From Auricularia sp. M13 (taxonomy: Eukaryota > Basidiomycota > Agaricomycetes > Auriculariales > Auriculariaceae), in assembly GCA_037042915.1 (NCBI GenBank), contig CM073193.1, positions 7,316,001 to 7,380,000 of the forward strand: a stretch of DNA of 64,000 nucleotides, in the 5' to 3' direction. Below the pieces are notes generated by a model, which was not told where the DNA came from, made no database searches, and saw nothing but the letters and a program-made list of their open reading frames with translations. A program made the translations under genes and the position numbers. Shown in pieces: positions 11,219 to 23,205 of this stretch (its first letter is position 1; every line of letters begins with the position of its first letter).

Positions 11219-14200
11219 ATGCCGCTGCTCTCGCTCTTCTCGTCCAAAAAGCACCAGCGGCAGCAGCCAGGCGCTGCCCACCTGCAGCCGCCCACGGCCT
11301 CGCGGTCGTCGTCGGGCGACTCGCAGGACTATGTCCAGGTCCCCGACGCCGCCTACCTCGCCAAGCCCCTGGGCCAGCACACCGAGGCCTCGACGAGCAA
11401 GCTGCGACTGCCGTTCCTGCGCAAGAGCAAGCTGTCGTCGACGGCGTCGGACGCGGGCTCGGACGCGCCCGCCGCGGAGTCTGGCCCGCCCCTGCTGCCG
11501 CCGCCCGCGCGTACCTCAGTCTTCGGCAGTCTGACGGTCTCGAGCCAGTCGCTGCCGCTGCCCGACGCTGGCTCGCCGATATCGCCGGGCGGGCTCCTTA
11601 ATGCCGCGACGCGCAACGCACAGTCCGAGCGCGACGCCCACAAGAAGCGCCCGTCCGTCTTTGCCTGGGGCTCGTCCGACACCGGCAGCAGCAGCACGTC
11701 CAAGGCGAAAACAAAGACCAAGGACGGCGACGACGCCTCGTTCAGCCTGCGCTCGTTCACTCACGTCGCTGGCTCGCGCCCGACATCGACCGCCGTCGAC
11801 CTGGCCTCGCCCACGGCGACCACCCGCCCGCGCGGCGACTCTGTCTACTCGTCGTCAGAGACGAGCTCGGCAATGAAGGCTGCAGAATTCCGCGCACGGA
11901 CGCGCCGCTCCAGCACAAGCCTGCCGCTTGCGGCGTCGCCGCGCAATTCCGTCGACGTAGACTCCATTGCGCGTTCCCGCTCGCCGGCCGCGCGCACGGA
12001 CACGCCGCCGCACGCCCGGCCGCCGCGCCAGCCAGGCCCGCCTAGTGCCAGGACAGCGTCGCCGGCCGGCTTGGCGACGCCACGTGCGCCGCAAGTCCGT
12101 CGCGTCCGTCTGTCTTCGTCCGAAACATCCTCCGAGTCCGAGGAAGAAGAGGACTCGGACGACAGCGACACCGCACCGCCCCACGTCAGGCTCGCCCGCG
12201 ACAGCACCATCACCCCCCGTACTGCCCGGTCCGAGCACGCCCACGGCTCCCGCGGCTTGTCTTCTGAACGCTCCCGGCCAGCGCAGGGCATGCGTCCGTC
12301 TGCTCGATCTGAGGCCGGCCACGGCTCGTCTTCCTCAGTCAATCTCATCCGTCATCCCAATCAGCAGCACCAGCCTCCGCCAGTCGCTGGCTCTGTCTAC
12401 TCTCGCCCACGAGCGTCGGTTTCGACCTCGGCCCTAGCTTCTACACCAACCAGCACGACCAATACCATGCGCCCACCCCTCCCGACGTCTGTCGGCGCCT
12501 CCGCTAGCTCCAAGAAAGGTGAAGTCGAGCTTCCTCATGACGCCCCCGTAGTCCACGTTGCGCTGACCCTGGTCACCACGCTCTTTCCCCCTTCTTCTAT
12601 CGCCAGGCAAAGCCCGCAACGCAGGCAGCGATACGTCGGAGGACGAGTCTGAGCACCATGACTCGGACTCCGACGATCTCCCGCTCGCTGCCCCGCCGCG
12701 ACGGCCAGGGTCTTCGCTTTCTATGGCGTCGACCGGCAGCAGCCCAGCGAGGAGACATGCTGCGTTGCCCGGCAAGCCTCTGATCGACTTGAACGCGCCG
12801 TCCACGTTGAATGCCCCGCCGCCCCTGCCAGCGAACCTGAGGAAGTTTGAACGCACTTCCACCGATCCCGGCCGCATGTCGGTGTCAGTCTCGTCTCCTG
12901 CTGCAGCCCCGCGGTTCTTCTCGAGCACAGAGACCCCGACGCTGAAGCTGGCGGATAAGCCTCCGCCACCCGTGCCTACTCGCGTCGCGACGAGGGAGTC
13001 GAATTCGGGCTTTGCAGTCCTTTCCAGGCCGCCGCGGCAGTCATCGCTGCCCACATCTGCCCCGCCTACCTCAACCACGCACCAGCTTGCGCAACAGCAA
13101 AAGCAGCAGCAGCAGCAACAGCAGCAGTCCCGAAACGCCCCGTGTCGTCGGTCCTCCCACGGCCACCATCGGGCATTTTGAAGACGCCGTCGCCGCCAGG
13201 GACTCTGCCGGGCGGCGACTCGTCGCGCTCTGGCTCGCCTGCACGCCATACTGGCTCCAGCTCACCCGCGCGTCAGAGCTACCTGAGCCCGAGCGTGCCG
13301 CGGCCGGCGTTCGTGCGCGGGGAGAGCCCGGCCAGCTCGACGAGCGCGAGTAGCCGGACGCAGCCTGTTACCCCGCGCGATGGCAGCGAGCTGGGTGGCA
13401 GTCGGCGCTACGACAGCGCGGGGAACAGTGTTGTCACGGACAGCAGTGGCACGGGCGAGAAGCCCCGCCGGCTCGACGCACACGGCAGGCGATTCAGTGT
13501 CAGCTTTGAGGAGCCGGCTGAGCGTGAGCGTGGACGGAGCAGTGCCGCCATTTCGAGTCCGGTCTCAAAGAAGGGCGAGACGAGGAGAAAGGAGAACTTG
13601 AGCAGCGAGGACGCGCAGATGGAGCGTAGGAGGAACGAGGCGAAAGCTGCTATTGAGGTGCGGGCGTCGTTTGGTTTCGGTGTGCTTTGCTGACAACCGC
13701 CTGTTAGCTGGGCAACGCCATCCATGGACCGACGCCGGTCGTGGACGACGATGACGCCCCAGTCGGCATGAACCCCCAGGCCGCAATGGGCATGGGCATG
13801 GGCATGAACTTCAACCCCGCTATGTATCCGCCTGGCGCATTCGCCTTCCCCAACGGGCAAGGATTCCCCAACCAACCCATGTTCGCGCCGGGCGTCGCGC
13901 TTACACCGAACTTCCTCATGCCGCAGATGCCGCAGATGGGTCCTGGCGTCGACCCCGCATTCCTTGCCGCGCACCAGCAGGCAATGCTCGCTGCCAAGCA
14001 GGCATACCAAATTGCTGTTGCACAGCAGGCACTCGCGGCGGCGGGTGACGAGTGGGAGCGCAGCAGCAACGCGGGTGGCTGGCAGATGGGTATGCCCATG
14101 GGAATGCCTGCAATGGGCATGATGCCCCAGATGATGTACCCAGCTGCCCCCGCGAGCGTGTATGGCGGCGGGAGCCCTGGATCGGTGTACGGTGGCAGTC

Positions 14201-14523
14201 CCGGTCGGCCGCAGATGTGGAGTGGGACTGGCAGCGTGTACGGCGAGGCCTTTGGGCCGTCTACGACGAGCGCTGCTGACAGACGGCGGTCGAGCGCGCC
14301 GATGCAACCTACCGTGCCTTTCCCTGCTTCGTCTTCGGCGGGTAATCTGGACGGCCACCATCGGCAGCAACAGCAGCAGCAGAGCGGCTCGGGACAGCCG
14401 AGGCAGCGGACGCGTACGGCCCCGTCCAGCGCACCGGCTCCTCTTCTGTCGCCCTCGTCGCTGTTCCCCAACGCCCCGAGGACACCGCCATCCAGCTGGC
14501 GCACGAGCGCCCACATGAGTTAG
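11219..14523 (+). CDS. Large serine/proline-rich low-complexity protein
   Basis: Not assigned to a named family. Exons are 11219-12518, 12607-13657 and 13708-14523, with introns of 88 and 50 bases, giving about 1,050 residues. The N-terminal half is rich in Ser, Thr, Pro and Arg, with an acidic patch (SESEEEEDSDDSD). The middle holds a Gln run and the motif PSGILKTP. The last exon is Met, Gly, Gln and Pro rich (MGMGMGMNFNPAMYPP), followed by SVYGG-type repeats. Basidiomycete genomes often carry such proteins, and a cytosolic regulatory or scaffold role is only a guess. The reading frame slips at the CAG tract around 13090-13140: Gln-frame before, PKRPVSSVLPRPPSGILK after. No splice pair explains the slip. 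Confidence 0.75.
13094..13128 (+). repeat. CAG/CAA trinucleotide tract (poly-Gln)
   Basis: A run of CAG with CAA interruptions encodes eight or more Gln in the serine-rich protein. The coding frame differs on its two sides, so its length is probably not what the true gene has. A second, shorter CAG tract in the same gene lies at about 14365-14384. Confidence 0.85.
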
Positions 14524-15004
14524 CATATCGAACTTCTCGCAGGACCCATGCGTCTTTCAAATGCGTAATGATTTTCCTCATTTGAACTATTTTGCATTCC
14601 TTCCTTCATGTCCGTCTCAGCTTTCACGCAGTGTATTCCTCTCCTCGTCCCTCATCTCTCTCGCACACACTTGATTTGAAAAGGACCCTAGGCACATGCA
14701 TTCTCACACATCCCACACATCCTTCCCTTCTGCACGACTTATCACTTGCTCGTCTTGCGTTCACGTCCGCTGCCCGCCTTGCCGTGCGCACTATTTATTC
14801 CGTTCGGCCGTGGCACATCGTTTACAAGAGTAATCGTACTGTCTTTCGGATCCTAGCTCGAGATGTACATACATGTCGACTTCGCGCCGTGCTTCTCTCG
14901 CAATGCATGCTCTTGTACAACACGAGTCCATCTTACAACTTAGCTTTCCTGCGCGTAAATCAGTACGAGGCCTCTGAATGATCAAAGGAAATGAGTGCAC
15001 TCAC
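14524..15004. other. Convergent 3' intergenic region
   Basis: Pyrimidine-rich, AT-richer sequence between the ends of the serine-rich gene (plus) and the dehydrogenase (minus). It is probably the two 3' untranslated regions. An open frame at 14592-14981 has no family features. Confidence 0.45.
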
Positions 15005-16154
15005 TCACGTCTGCTTAAGTTCGGGCACAAGGTCCTTGCCGGCTCCTGTGGTGAGGAAATCCTTCAGGTTCTGAAGTGCGCGAACTTCCATCTTGCGCTG
15101 CGAGTCGCGCGTCTCCGTGCCCATGTGGGGGAGCAGGGTTACGGTCGGTAGCTCCAAGAGCTCAGGGTTCACGTTCGGTTCGTCGGGGAATACGTCGAGG
15201 CCAGCGCCGCCGAGATGGCCGTCCTTGATTGCGCGAATGAGAGCAGCTTCGTCGATGACCTTTCCGCGCGCGGTGTTGACGACAATCGCGCCCTTCTTGA
15301 GAGCGCGGAACTCCTTCTCGCCCACAAGACCTTCGGTCTCCTTCTTGAGCGGCGCGTGCACGCTGAGCACGTCCGTCTGCGCGAGCATCTCGTCCAGGCG
15401 CTCGCGCGGGAAATATTCCGCCCACTCGGGCACGTCTGTGCGCTTGTGGCGCGAGTGGTAGAGAATGCGCATCGGGAAGGCGCGCGCGAGCTCTGCGAGC
15501 CGCAGACCGATGCCGCCCAGCCCGAAGATAGCGAGCGTGAGCGTCGACGGATCGCGCGCGGGCACAAGCCCGTTCTTCCACTTCCCGAGCGCAGATTGCG
15601 CTCGGCAATGGAGAACTGGCGCACAGCCGATATCAGGAGGTATAACGCCGTCGTAGCCGTCGCGTCGTCCACGGCGCCAGGCGTGTTGGATACCTGGATA
15701 CCTGCACCACTTAGATGAGCCTGTGTCTGCAGCTTCCGCGCAGCGCGCGTCACGCACCTTTGGCTTTGCACGCAGCGACGTCGATCTGGTCGTATCCAGC
15801 GCCGTTATGCGCGAGCCACTTGACAGTAGACGGCAGCTTGTTGATCAGTTCAGCATCGAAAATGCCGATCCTGTCTGCGCTGGAGTTGTGTCGGTATATG
15901 CCAACGGTGCCGGCGTAATCGGTGTCCAGACGCTTGTAGAAGTCGTCGCGAGATGGCGAATCCATAAGCTATGGGACTGTCAGCTCTAGGTTATGAAGCA
16001 GGAAGGGGACCATACCACTATGTCTGCGAGGCTGCCCAGCATCTCTTTGGTCTCTTCATGGGCCCAAATGATATCGCCTGTAAGGGGTACTTAGATGGGA
16101 CGAGACTGACTTGGACAGAGACGCACCGCATATGAGCACCTTAGGGCGGGCCAT
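15005..16154 (-). CDS. D-isomer-specific 2-hydroxyacid dehydrogenase
   Basis: NAD(P)-dependent enzyme of the glyoxylate/hydroxypyruvate reductase type. Exons are 16154-16127, 16077-16016, 15968-15758 and 15701-15005, starting MARPKVLICG and DIIWAHEETKEML. The substrate-side motif is VKWLAHNGAGYDQIDV. The cofactor motif is IFGLGGIGLRLAELA. The catalytic Arg lies in NTARGKVIDE, the Glu in GLDVFPDEPNV and the His in LLPHMGTET. The frame breaks once in exon 4 at about 15583-15587, between AERNLRS and GKWKNGLVPARDP; one G is probably missing from a G run, since the expected residue count is otherwise exact. A second, different member of this superfamily lies at 42874-44192. Confidence 0.88.
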
Positions 16155-17083
16155 GGTCAACGAGGAAGTGAGAAGACAAGACCTCTACGCTGCCGAAGAG
16201 CATCATGCGGTCAAGCTGCACGGCTGACCGGACCGCACTTCTCACGACGGACCGGTGTCCAGTGCGACCTCCAGCAACGTTCAGAATATTTAGCAGGCAT
16301 GCTAGGCCGAGATTGAGGTCCTCCAGGGATCTATCAGTGTCTCAACAGCTAAGTCTGAGTCATGTTGACAAATTTCGACAGGGAAAAGGGCATTACATTG
16401 AGCCACAGTATTGAACGATGAGGCGAACGTACCGTGCTCTGAACAGTCAGGGAGCTGCAAGTGGAATCTGCATAGATCCTCGAGACTAGTAGAAGGTCGA
16501 GCAAGGACATTGTCAACACTGGAATGATTCGTATAACGGGAATTGGGAATTGCGCGTTTGGAAGCGATTCCGGACAGCGCCCTCAAGTACAGCATATGAA
16601 TCTCTGCACACCGACAGAAATGCGAGACAGCATATCCCATTGGAAACCTTCTCAGGCTTGAGCGCACCTTCGGCAACCAGGGCGTCTACAATAGTCATTG
16701 CATCAACGAGCAAAGTCAGCGGCTCATCGGTGTCACTTGGTTCGAGCGCAAGATTGAAGGCTGCCTGCAAGCCTGTGACGACTAGTCGGATCCTTATGAA
16801 CTCAGAAGCCTCGCAGTCTGATACATCACTAGACGGTGGAAGAGACGAAGCGGAATGAACACGTGTTGGAACTCCGATGGGTTCTCGTCGCAAACGGTAA
16901 AGTGTGGGGACATTTGGGCAGATGACTGAGTGTACATGTCCACGGGTCATGCATACAGGTATAATCAAATTTATCCTAAATGAAGGGCTCTGGCTCAGAG
17001 ATATCATGCGCTTGTAGTTGAACATGTATGTATGACATGGAGTTGTAGCTCTAGCCCAATAAACACTATTAAAAATCCCAATG
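16155..17083. other. Intergenic, possible small minus-strand gene
   Basis: A minus-strand frame covering about 16513-16940 contains the protein-like run SEFIRIRLVVTGLQAAFNLA and continues to VDALVAEGALKPEK, where a GTTTCC could be a donor. No start, downstream exon or family can be fixed. The rest shows nothing. Confidence 0.25.
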
Positions 17084-20000
17084 TTAATCCACACTCCGTA
17101 CACACGGACTAGAAGGTAAAGGAGGGGCTGTGCCCAGCAGTCTATCGATCACACCGACGACCTGAACTATCCGGTATGGTTTGATAGCGACGTCGTCGAA
17201 GCCGGCGTCAAGACAATCGCGAATTTGCTCTTCGCGGGCATTACCAGTACTAGGCAGTGAATCAGCATTTCGTTCTGCGGTTCTATACAATACAGCCGGA
17301 GTGTGGAACGCACACTGCGATGACGGGTAGATGCGGTCTGTCGGTCCTGACTTCGAGCTCGCGCAATTCGCGACAGGCCGTTCTTCCATCCTAGAATAGA
17401 CGGAGTTGTAACTTGTGAGTGTAAGGCATACGAATCGATGCGAACCTTGATAGGCATTTCCTATACACTAGGTCAGTAGAGTGGTAGGCGACGGAGGGCC
17501 GAACCCACGATGTCCATCAACACCAGGTCAATGCCGCCTCCTTCATCGAAGATCCGATCCAAAGCCTCCTGGCCATCGTTTGCAACAGAGGTATGGAATC
17601 CTCTCGCCTGCAGCTGACGCGTCAAGACCTTTTGGTTGATGATGTTATCCTGCAAGCAAACCAGTTTTCCTACTATGCTGCGTGGGTGGGGAGTGAACTG
17701 TACCTCAACTACTAGAATATGGTAGTTCCGCGTTGTACCCGACGCCGTTCTGACCATGCTTCGTGTGGCGTTGTTTGCGCCCGAGGAGCCCCCAAGAAGC
17801 CGCCTACAAAGTTTAAGAACGAGCATCATTAGCTCGAGAGTGCCAAACTCACGTGCGCCAGGGCAGGGGACGGTCACCGTCCTGCTCTTCGGCATGGTTT
17901 ACTGGAATGGAAAACGAGAAACAACAACCCGCGCCTTTGACGCTGGAGACGTCAATGTAGCCATTCAGGAGGAGTGCGATGTGGCGCGACACAAATCTAG
18001 GGAATGTCATTGGCTTGAGCTTTGCATGGAAGCAGGGTCGCTTACAAGCCCAGACCATGGCCTCCCGAGAATTGGTCTTTGAGGGGTGAGCTTCTACGGC
18101 CGGTGAGTACAGCGGGGTGTGATGGAATGGAACGCGCATACGGGAAAACCGTTCAAAAAGCCGATGGCACTCTTCAGTCGTTAAACCGGGTCCGGTGTCA
18201 GCGACACCTATGCGAAGCCAGAAACCGTCCTCAAATATTTGATCCTCTTTTGCGACACGGAAGACATTTGGTCCAGGGGGCATAACTTTCTCAAAGCATT
18301 CCAGGAAGACCGTGATTTTCCTCGTGCTAGCATCAGACGTGTCTAGTCAAAATATCAGCAACATGCATGAAACTTGAGATAAGAAAAGGTCCAGTACATC
18401 GTATTGCATTTGTTAGGAAGTTGATCAATATTTGCGAGCAGCGCTGTGGGTCAGTGTCGACCCAGACGTCTCGCAAAGATGGCGGTATCGTGAGTTCCAA
18501 TTCGATGTCTCGTTCGCGTGTTTCGAGCTCCCACATTCGCATGACGTCTCGAACAGTATCGTGTAGCTGTGCATGCGAGTGAGCCGTTGCAGTCGGAAAG
18601 CAGAGCCGGGCACATACATGAAAGGGGGTGCAGTGGATAGTCATCAGTGACATAGAAATCTTGGAAAAGTTCAAAATCTGTTGAAGCATGAGCAGGCTGC
18701 GAGCAAAGAGGCAATACCCGTACGTCGTCCGCTATTCGAGTCTGATGCGCGACGCTGAGCACGATCTGGACAGCTCGTGAGTGTGCTTATTGAGTGGGTA
18801 CCTCGGGCGAGTCAACGCACATTTCGAACTGCTTCATCTGCTTCGTCGAGTGTACCAGTAAAGTTGATGTCCCCGTTGGCACGCGAACGAAGGCGCACGA
18901 GTGCTGCCTCGACAATTTCCGCGTTTTGCCAGACGGCATTCAAGGGGTTTCGCAGCTCGTGGGAAGTCAGGTCCACGACTATTTCTTGTTGCTTTCGCAT
19001 GTGTTCCGATTCATCCATTTGTTTCTGTAACCGCTCTTGACTTTCCAGGAGCTCACGAGTACGCGCTGCCACCTCTGCTTCAAGGTCTGCAGAACAGATC
19101 AACGAAAAAAAATCATAACTGGCTGACAGAAACAGACCTTTCCGCCTCCGACCAGTCTCAAGATGGGTTTTGACACGGGCGAGCAGCTCCTTCGCTGCGA
19201 ACGGTTTCACCTATATATCTTATGAGACATGATCCTCGAAAAAGCGACTACCTACCAGATAATCATCTGCGCCGGCGGTCAAGCCTTCAGTGCGAGACTG
19301 AGCACTAGCTGTCGCTGAAAGCAGGATAAATGGCAACAGCGAAGTCGACAGGTCTTTTCGGCTCGAATAGAGCGCAGAAACGCGTAGCCATCAAGACGAG
19401 GCATCTGGATGTCTGATACTACAAGGTCGACCCTGTTGTTGAGCACATAATCGAGGGCAGCCTGTCCGTCTGCAAAAGGCTTCACGGTATATCTTGAAGA
19501 CAGCAAGTTGGTGCAATAACTATCGCGGTTGTGATAAATGGGAGGGTCAAAGGCAGATCGAGTGACGCACTGTAGCAAATCGACATTATCATCCGCAACG
19601 ACGATGATATTCTCGGTATCGGTGCGCGACGCGCTGTCAACGGCACTCGAAAGATTCCTGGAGCTCGAGTCCTCCGAAGTTTCCGAGCATACAGATGCAA
19701 GCCAGCCTTGAGCTTCATCGGCGAGACTCAGGCCGTACTGTGTTTGCGGTGGACCCTTGCCATACGGCATCGGGGACAACGAGAGTCGATCTGCAGGAAT
19801 CTGCAAAGGATATAAAAGCCTGACAGAAATATTGTACAAGACTCACGTGTGCAGTACCAAGAGGCAACTAGACAGAAATTTGAACAATCAATGACAGCGC
19901 CAGTGTGATATACGCACTGTGACGGTAAAAGTGGTGCCGACGCCGACTTGACTTTGTACATTGAGCTGCCCACCGAGTAACTTGACGGTTTCGAGAGTAA

Positions 20001-22499
20001 GCGCCAAGCCAACGCCTGTCCCCTCGATAGAACGGCTTTCAATGGACTTGACGCGATGAAAGCGCCTGAAGATATTTCCTAGCTCTGATCTGCGCGCAGC
20101 TCAGCAAATGCCTACGATGACCAAAGCAGCCACCTCACTCTGGTATGCCGCAGCCTGTATCGCTGCAGCTGAATATTGCAGTGGTGCTCGTGTATCGCAC
20201 TGAAACATCGATCCTCCCCTCGAGACTGTAGATGGTCAATAATGAGGCGCGCAGGTGTATACAGATCACCTACCAATATTTAAAAGCATTCGATACAATA
20301 TTCGTGACCACCTTTTCCCAACTATAACACCGAAGTTAAAAAACGCGAGAGGGTGTATCATTGCGGACGTACGCGTCCAAGTCGACAAAGCATTCTATGC
20401 CCTCGGGACACTGAACAGTATATTCAACACCTCCGCGTTCGATTGCCGAGCGGAAGAGGCTGGCGAAGTCCGCGGTGACCGCACCAAGATCTACTGGGCG
20501 GAATGTTGTAATATACCTGCCAGCTTCCAGTCGCGCAAAGTCGAGCAGCGAGTTGACGAGTTGATGCAGACGAATCGCATGTCGAAGCGCAACCTTCAGA
20601 CGGGGATGGGCAGTCTTGAGCTTTGAAATTGCTAGGCTCCGACAAAATGTCCTCTAAGGGACCCAGAATGAGCGTGAGCGGAGTACCTTATAATGAATAT
20701 ATTAGCCAGCCGAATATAAAGCTGAGCAGCCGGTACTGACGTAGTTCTGTTGAACATGAGAGCCCGTTAGCGAGGAGCACGAGATACGCGTACCATGAGA
20801 AACGTCGTTGAAGAATACTGTCTTCGCGCGATCAAGACTGGCAATTTCTGCTGCTTTCACCTCTGCCGCTTCAAAGTTCTGGTACGAGTCAGCCACAAAT
20901 ACAAGCAGCATAATAGTAAGAGTGGTTCACCATGACGATGGCCAACCCGTTAGACAGTTGGGTCTGAACAAGTTCTACAAAGCTGCGAAAATCTTCATCG
21001 TACGGCCGGCACGGATTGAGTCCGGCAACGATCAACATTTCGGGTACGCCGTCCTTGCTGCACACTGGGAACACAACGGCGGAGTGGCAACGCTGATCCC
21101 AGCCACGCCGTTCTAGTTGCTCAGCTCGCTCGCCAAGGTGCCGAACGAGGACAGACTTTCCGGTCGTGAGAGACTCGTGAAACGGCCAAAAGTCGTCGCC
21201 GCAGGCAGTTCCCTGCGAGCTGTCACTGACTGTAGAGGACTTGCTACTGTAATCCTGGACGTCCGCAGAGGCCGGGACGATGGCATGTCCAGGGGGTACG
21301 CCTACTGAGCTGTACAAATGGAGGCGATAGCCTTGTCGCTCGTCAGCCGATCGCGTTGGGAGCCGTTGGATGCGATATATGACGAGGAAAGGAAAGTCGA
21401 TCGGGTTTTTCGATAGCACTGCGACAGACGCGTCATAGAAAGTGTCCATGGCGATGCAAAACGATGTAGCCAGGATGATGTCGCGAAGCGTGACCCTCCT
21501 CCGCTCGGCGATGACACGCGCAGTGGTCTCGGACGATGCGTTGATGAAGCCAACCACAATGCTACCAACGCACAACGGCACGAACGACCATGTGTGATAC
21601 GTTTCTTCGGGCGCACGACTTTCGTCGGCGCCGGTAGGCTCGCGGGCGAGGAATAGAAGGTTGTCTTGATGATATACCGTTTCGCCAGATAACGCCTTGT
21701 AGCAGTAGTCCTTGACGATTTCCCAAATTTCAGACCAGACGTCGTGATAGAGCATTCCTAGCGCATTTGGATGCTTTCCGGGACCAAGCACCTGGTTGGG
21801 ATGAATAAACATTTACTTATGAGAAGATTGAAGCTTGCCTTGATGTAGTGGTCGTTGTAGATGCAGGTCATGTCTTCGCCGAGCCAGATGGAAAGCCTTT
21901 CCGGCCACGCCAAGATCAAGGAGACCAAGCACCTGAGAGTACCTGACCAACGACTGAGGGGACCGAGAGACGTCTCTTGCCAGGGATAGTCGAGCACCAT
22001 GCGACCCATGTATGTACTGGACCAAAGCGCAGCAAGTTCTGGGTCAACCTGTGCTGCCGATTGCAGCGAAGGTGGGCGGTAGACTGTGCTTTGACTGTGC
22101 CCTCTGACCATGAGCGGGCCTTCAGAGCCCAGTTTTGGAGTCGTGGTAACTACAAAGTGATCCTGGACCAGCGTTGCGACGAGCCTCCAGTTCTTGGAAG
22201 CGGCGGTGCATGCGCTAGGGTCGTCCGGTGCTTCCATGCAGCGACGCAGGAGATTATACATTGTCTCCTGCCACTGAAGGCCCATGTCGCGCAGCTGGGA
22301 GCATGCCGCGTTCGACCAACAGGGCTTCAGACTATTATTGTCAGCCAGCAGATAACGGTGCGGCAAGGGTGGCTACGTACGCGTCGACCAAGTTGAATAT
22401 CAAGACATCAACTTGGGCCACCTGCGAGCACAGGACCGCCCAGGCGGGGTGTGGGTAGTGCTCGAGAAATTGCACCAGCGTCAGGCTGGGCAATGACAT
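17084..22499 (-). CDS. Dual-kinase hybrid histidine kinase (Tco2-like)
   Basis: Sensor and phosphorelay protein with two complete kinase-receiver units. Order: a PAS-like region (YNDHYIKVLGPGKHPNALG) and a GAF-like region; HisKA 1 with the H-box HELRTPLTLILGPLED; HATPase 1 with N-box VVTNIVSNAFKY, G1 DTGCGIP and G2 EGTGVGLAL; receiver 1 with VADDN, phospho-Asp in VVSDIQMPRLDG and Lys in DDYLVKPF; HisKA 2 with TSHELRNPL; HATPase 2 with N-box ILINFLTNAIR, G1 ADTGPGL and G2 GGHGLGL; receiver 2 with VVE-DN, Asp in LVLMDI and Lys in VAIKPY. All key residues are present. The start MSLPSLTLVQFLEHYP opens exon 1 (22499-22381). There are at least 15 exons, among them a 6-base microexon and one GC-AG intron. 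Output probably passes through an HPt protein to the HOG-type pathway, as known for Cryptococcus Tco2. Confidence 0.92.
20741..20746 (-). other. Six-base microexon in the first H-box
   Basis: Upstream exon 20878-20794 ends TCTCATG before a GTACGC donor. The microexon AACTAC lies between CAACAG and GTCAGT. The next exon starts GTACTCCG at 20686 after TATAAG. Joined, the codons read His-Glu-Leu-Arg-Thr-Pro-Leu, the invariant H-box. The flanking introns are 47 and 54 bases. Skipping this exon keeps the frame but removes two residues next to the phospho-His. Confidence 0.85.
21792..21838 (-). other. GC-AG intron in the histidine kinase
   Basis: The donor AAG|GCAAGC and acceptor AACCAG|GTG join YNDHYIK to VLGPGKHPNALG in phase 0, the expected PAS-type sequence. 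The only GT donor nearby would leave an intron of about 25 bases, too short to splice. Confidence 0.8.
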
Positions 22500-23205
22500 G
22501 GCCCAACGTCGAGCGCAGGTTCAGGCGGTACGAGCGTATACCACTGATCTCCGAGAGACCGAGCCGGAAATGAGTTCTCCTATCCACGGTGTGCGCGACG
22601 AGCGGGCTCCCGAGCGCCCGCGCGATATGCCGCATCCTTCGTGGTGTCATCGACTCCGGAGTTAAAACGCGTTCAAGACTCCGACTCAGATTCTTGTTCG
22701 TGTGCATCGTTCTAGTCTCGTAACCAGACGTTCGTCGGAGTTTGAAGAACTCCGTTGGCGTAGACATTTGTCGGAGTTTGAAAGTAGCGGCTGGTTACGA
22801 GCCTAGCATCGTTCCGCTCGCCGGGCTCGCACCTGCCTGCAGCCGTACAGATCTCTCGCTTCAGACACGACTGCTCTATCCCAGGACCCATGATCCGCAT
22901 TGCAATCGGCTGAGCCGGCGGGTGTAGCGAGGAAAGCGGCAGTCCCGCGGCGGTCCACATGCGAACCGGACAGATCGAACTTGCAGTTTCACCTTTGATA
23001 CTGGAGACTCCCCGAAGCGCTTCTACTCTATTACAAGATCATATGACTACTCGATAACTCTGTATTCTCGCGGAAATACGCCACCGACGTCCTACCGGTG
23101 CTGCTTGCTCCACCGCTCGAGCCTGCTTGACTTACCGCACCTCGTTGCCATTACCACGCGTCGACTCTTTGAGTGTCGCCCTACCCCCGCTTCGGGCGAC
23201 GTAGT
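22500..23205. promoter_or_regulatory. Shared spacer between kinase and receptor genes
   Basis: The 706-base region lies between the start codons of the divergent histidine kinase (minus) and seven-helix receptor (plus). No gene is seen in it. It must hold both promoters and contains the palindromic element at about 22712-22806. I see no clear TATA box that can be tied to either start. Confidence 0.5.
22712..22806. repeat. Palindromic element with inverted ends
   Basis: CTCGTAACCAG at 22717-22727 is matched in reverse by CTGGTTACGAG at 22791-22801, and the match extends with one mismatch through CTAG on the outer side. Between them lie two direct copies of GTCGGAGTTTGAA and a hairpin CGGAGTT-TGAAG-AACTCCG. 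It could be a small MITE-like remnant or a regulatory palindrome. Confidence 0.6.

Noticed and set aside
12930-13045. Intron (GTGCCT to TTGCAG) to explain the frame slip in the serine-rich gene
   Set aside because: The splice leads into the third frame, not the one that carries PSGILKTP.
11845-13249. Long minus-strand frames across the serine-rich gene
   Set aside because: They are antisense images of Ser, Pro and Gln codons; the plus frame has clear splice sites and continuity.
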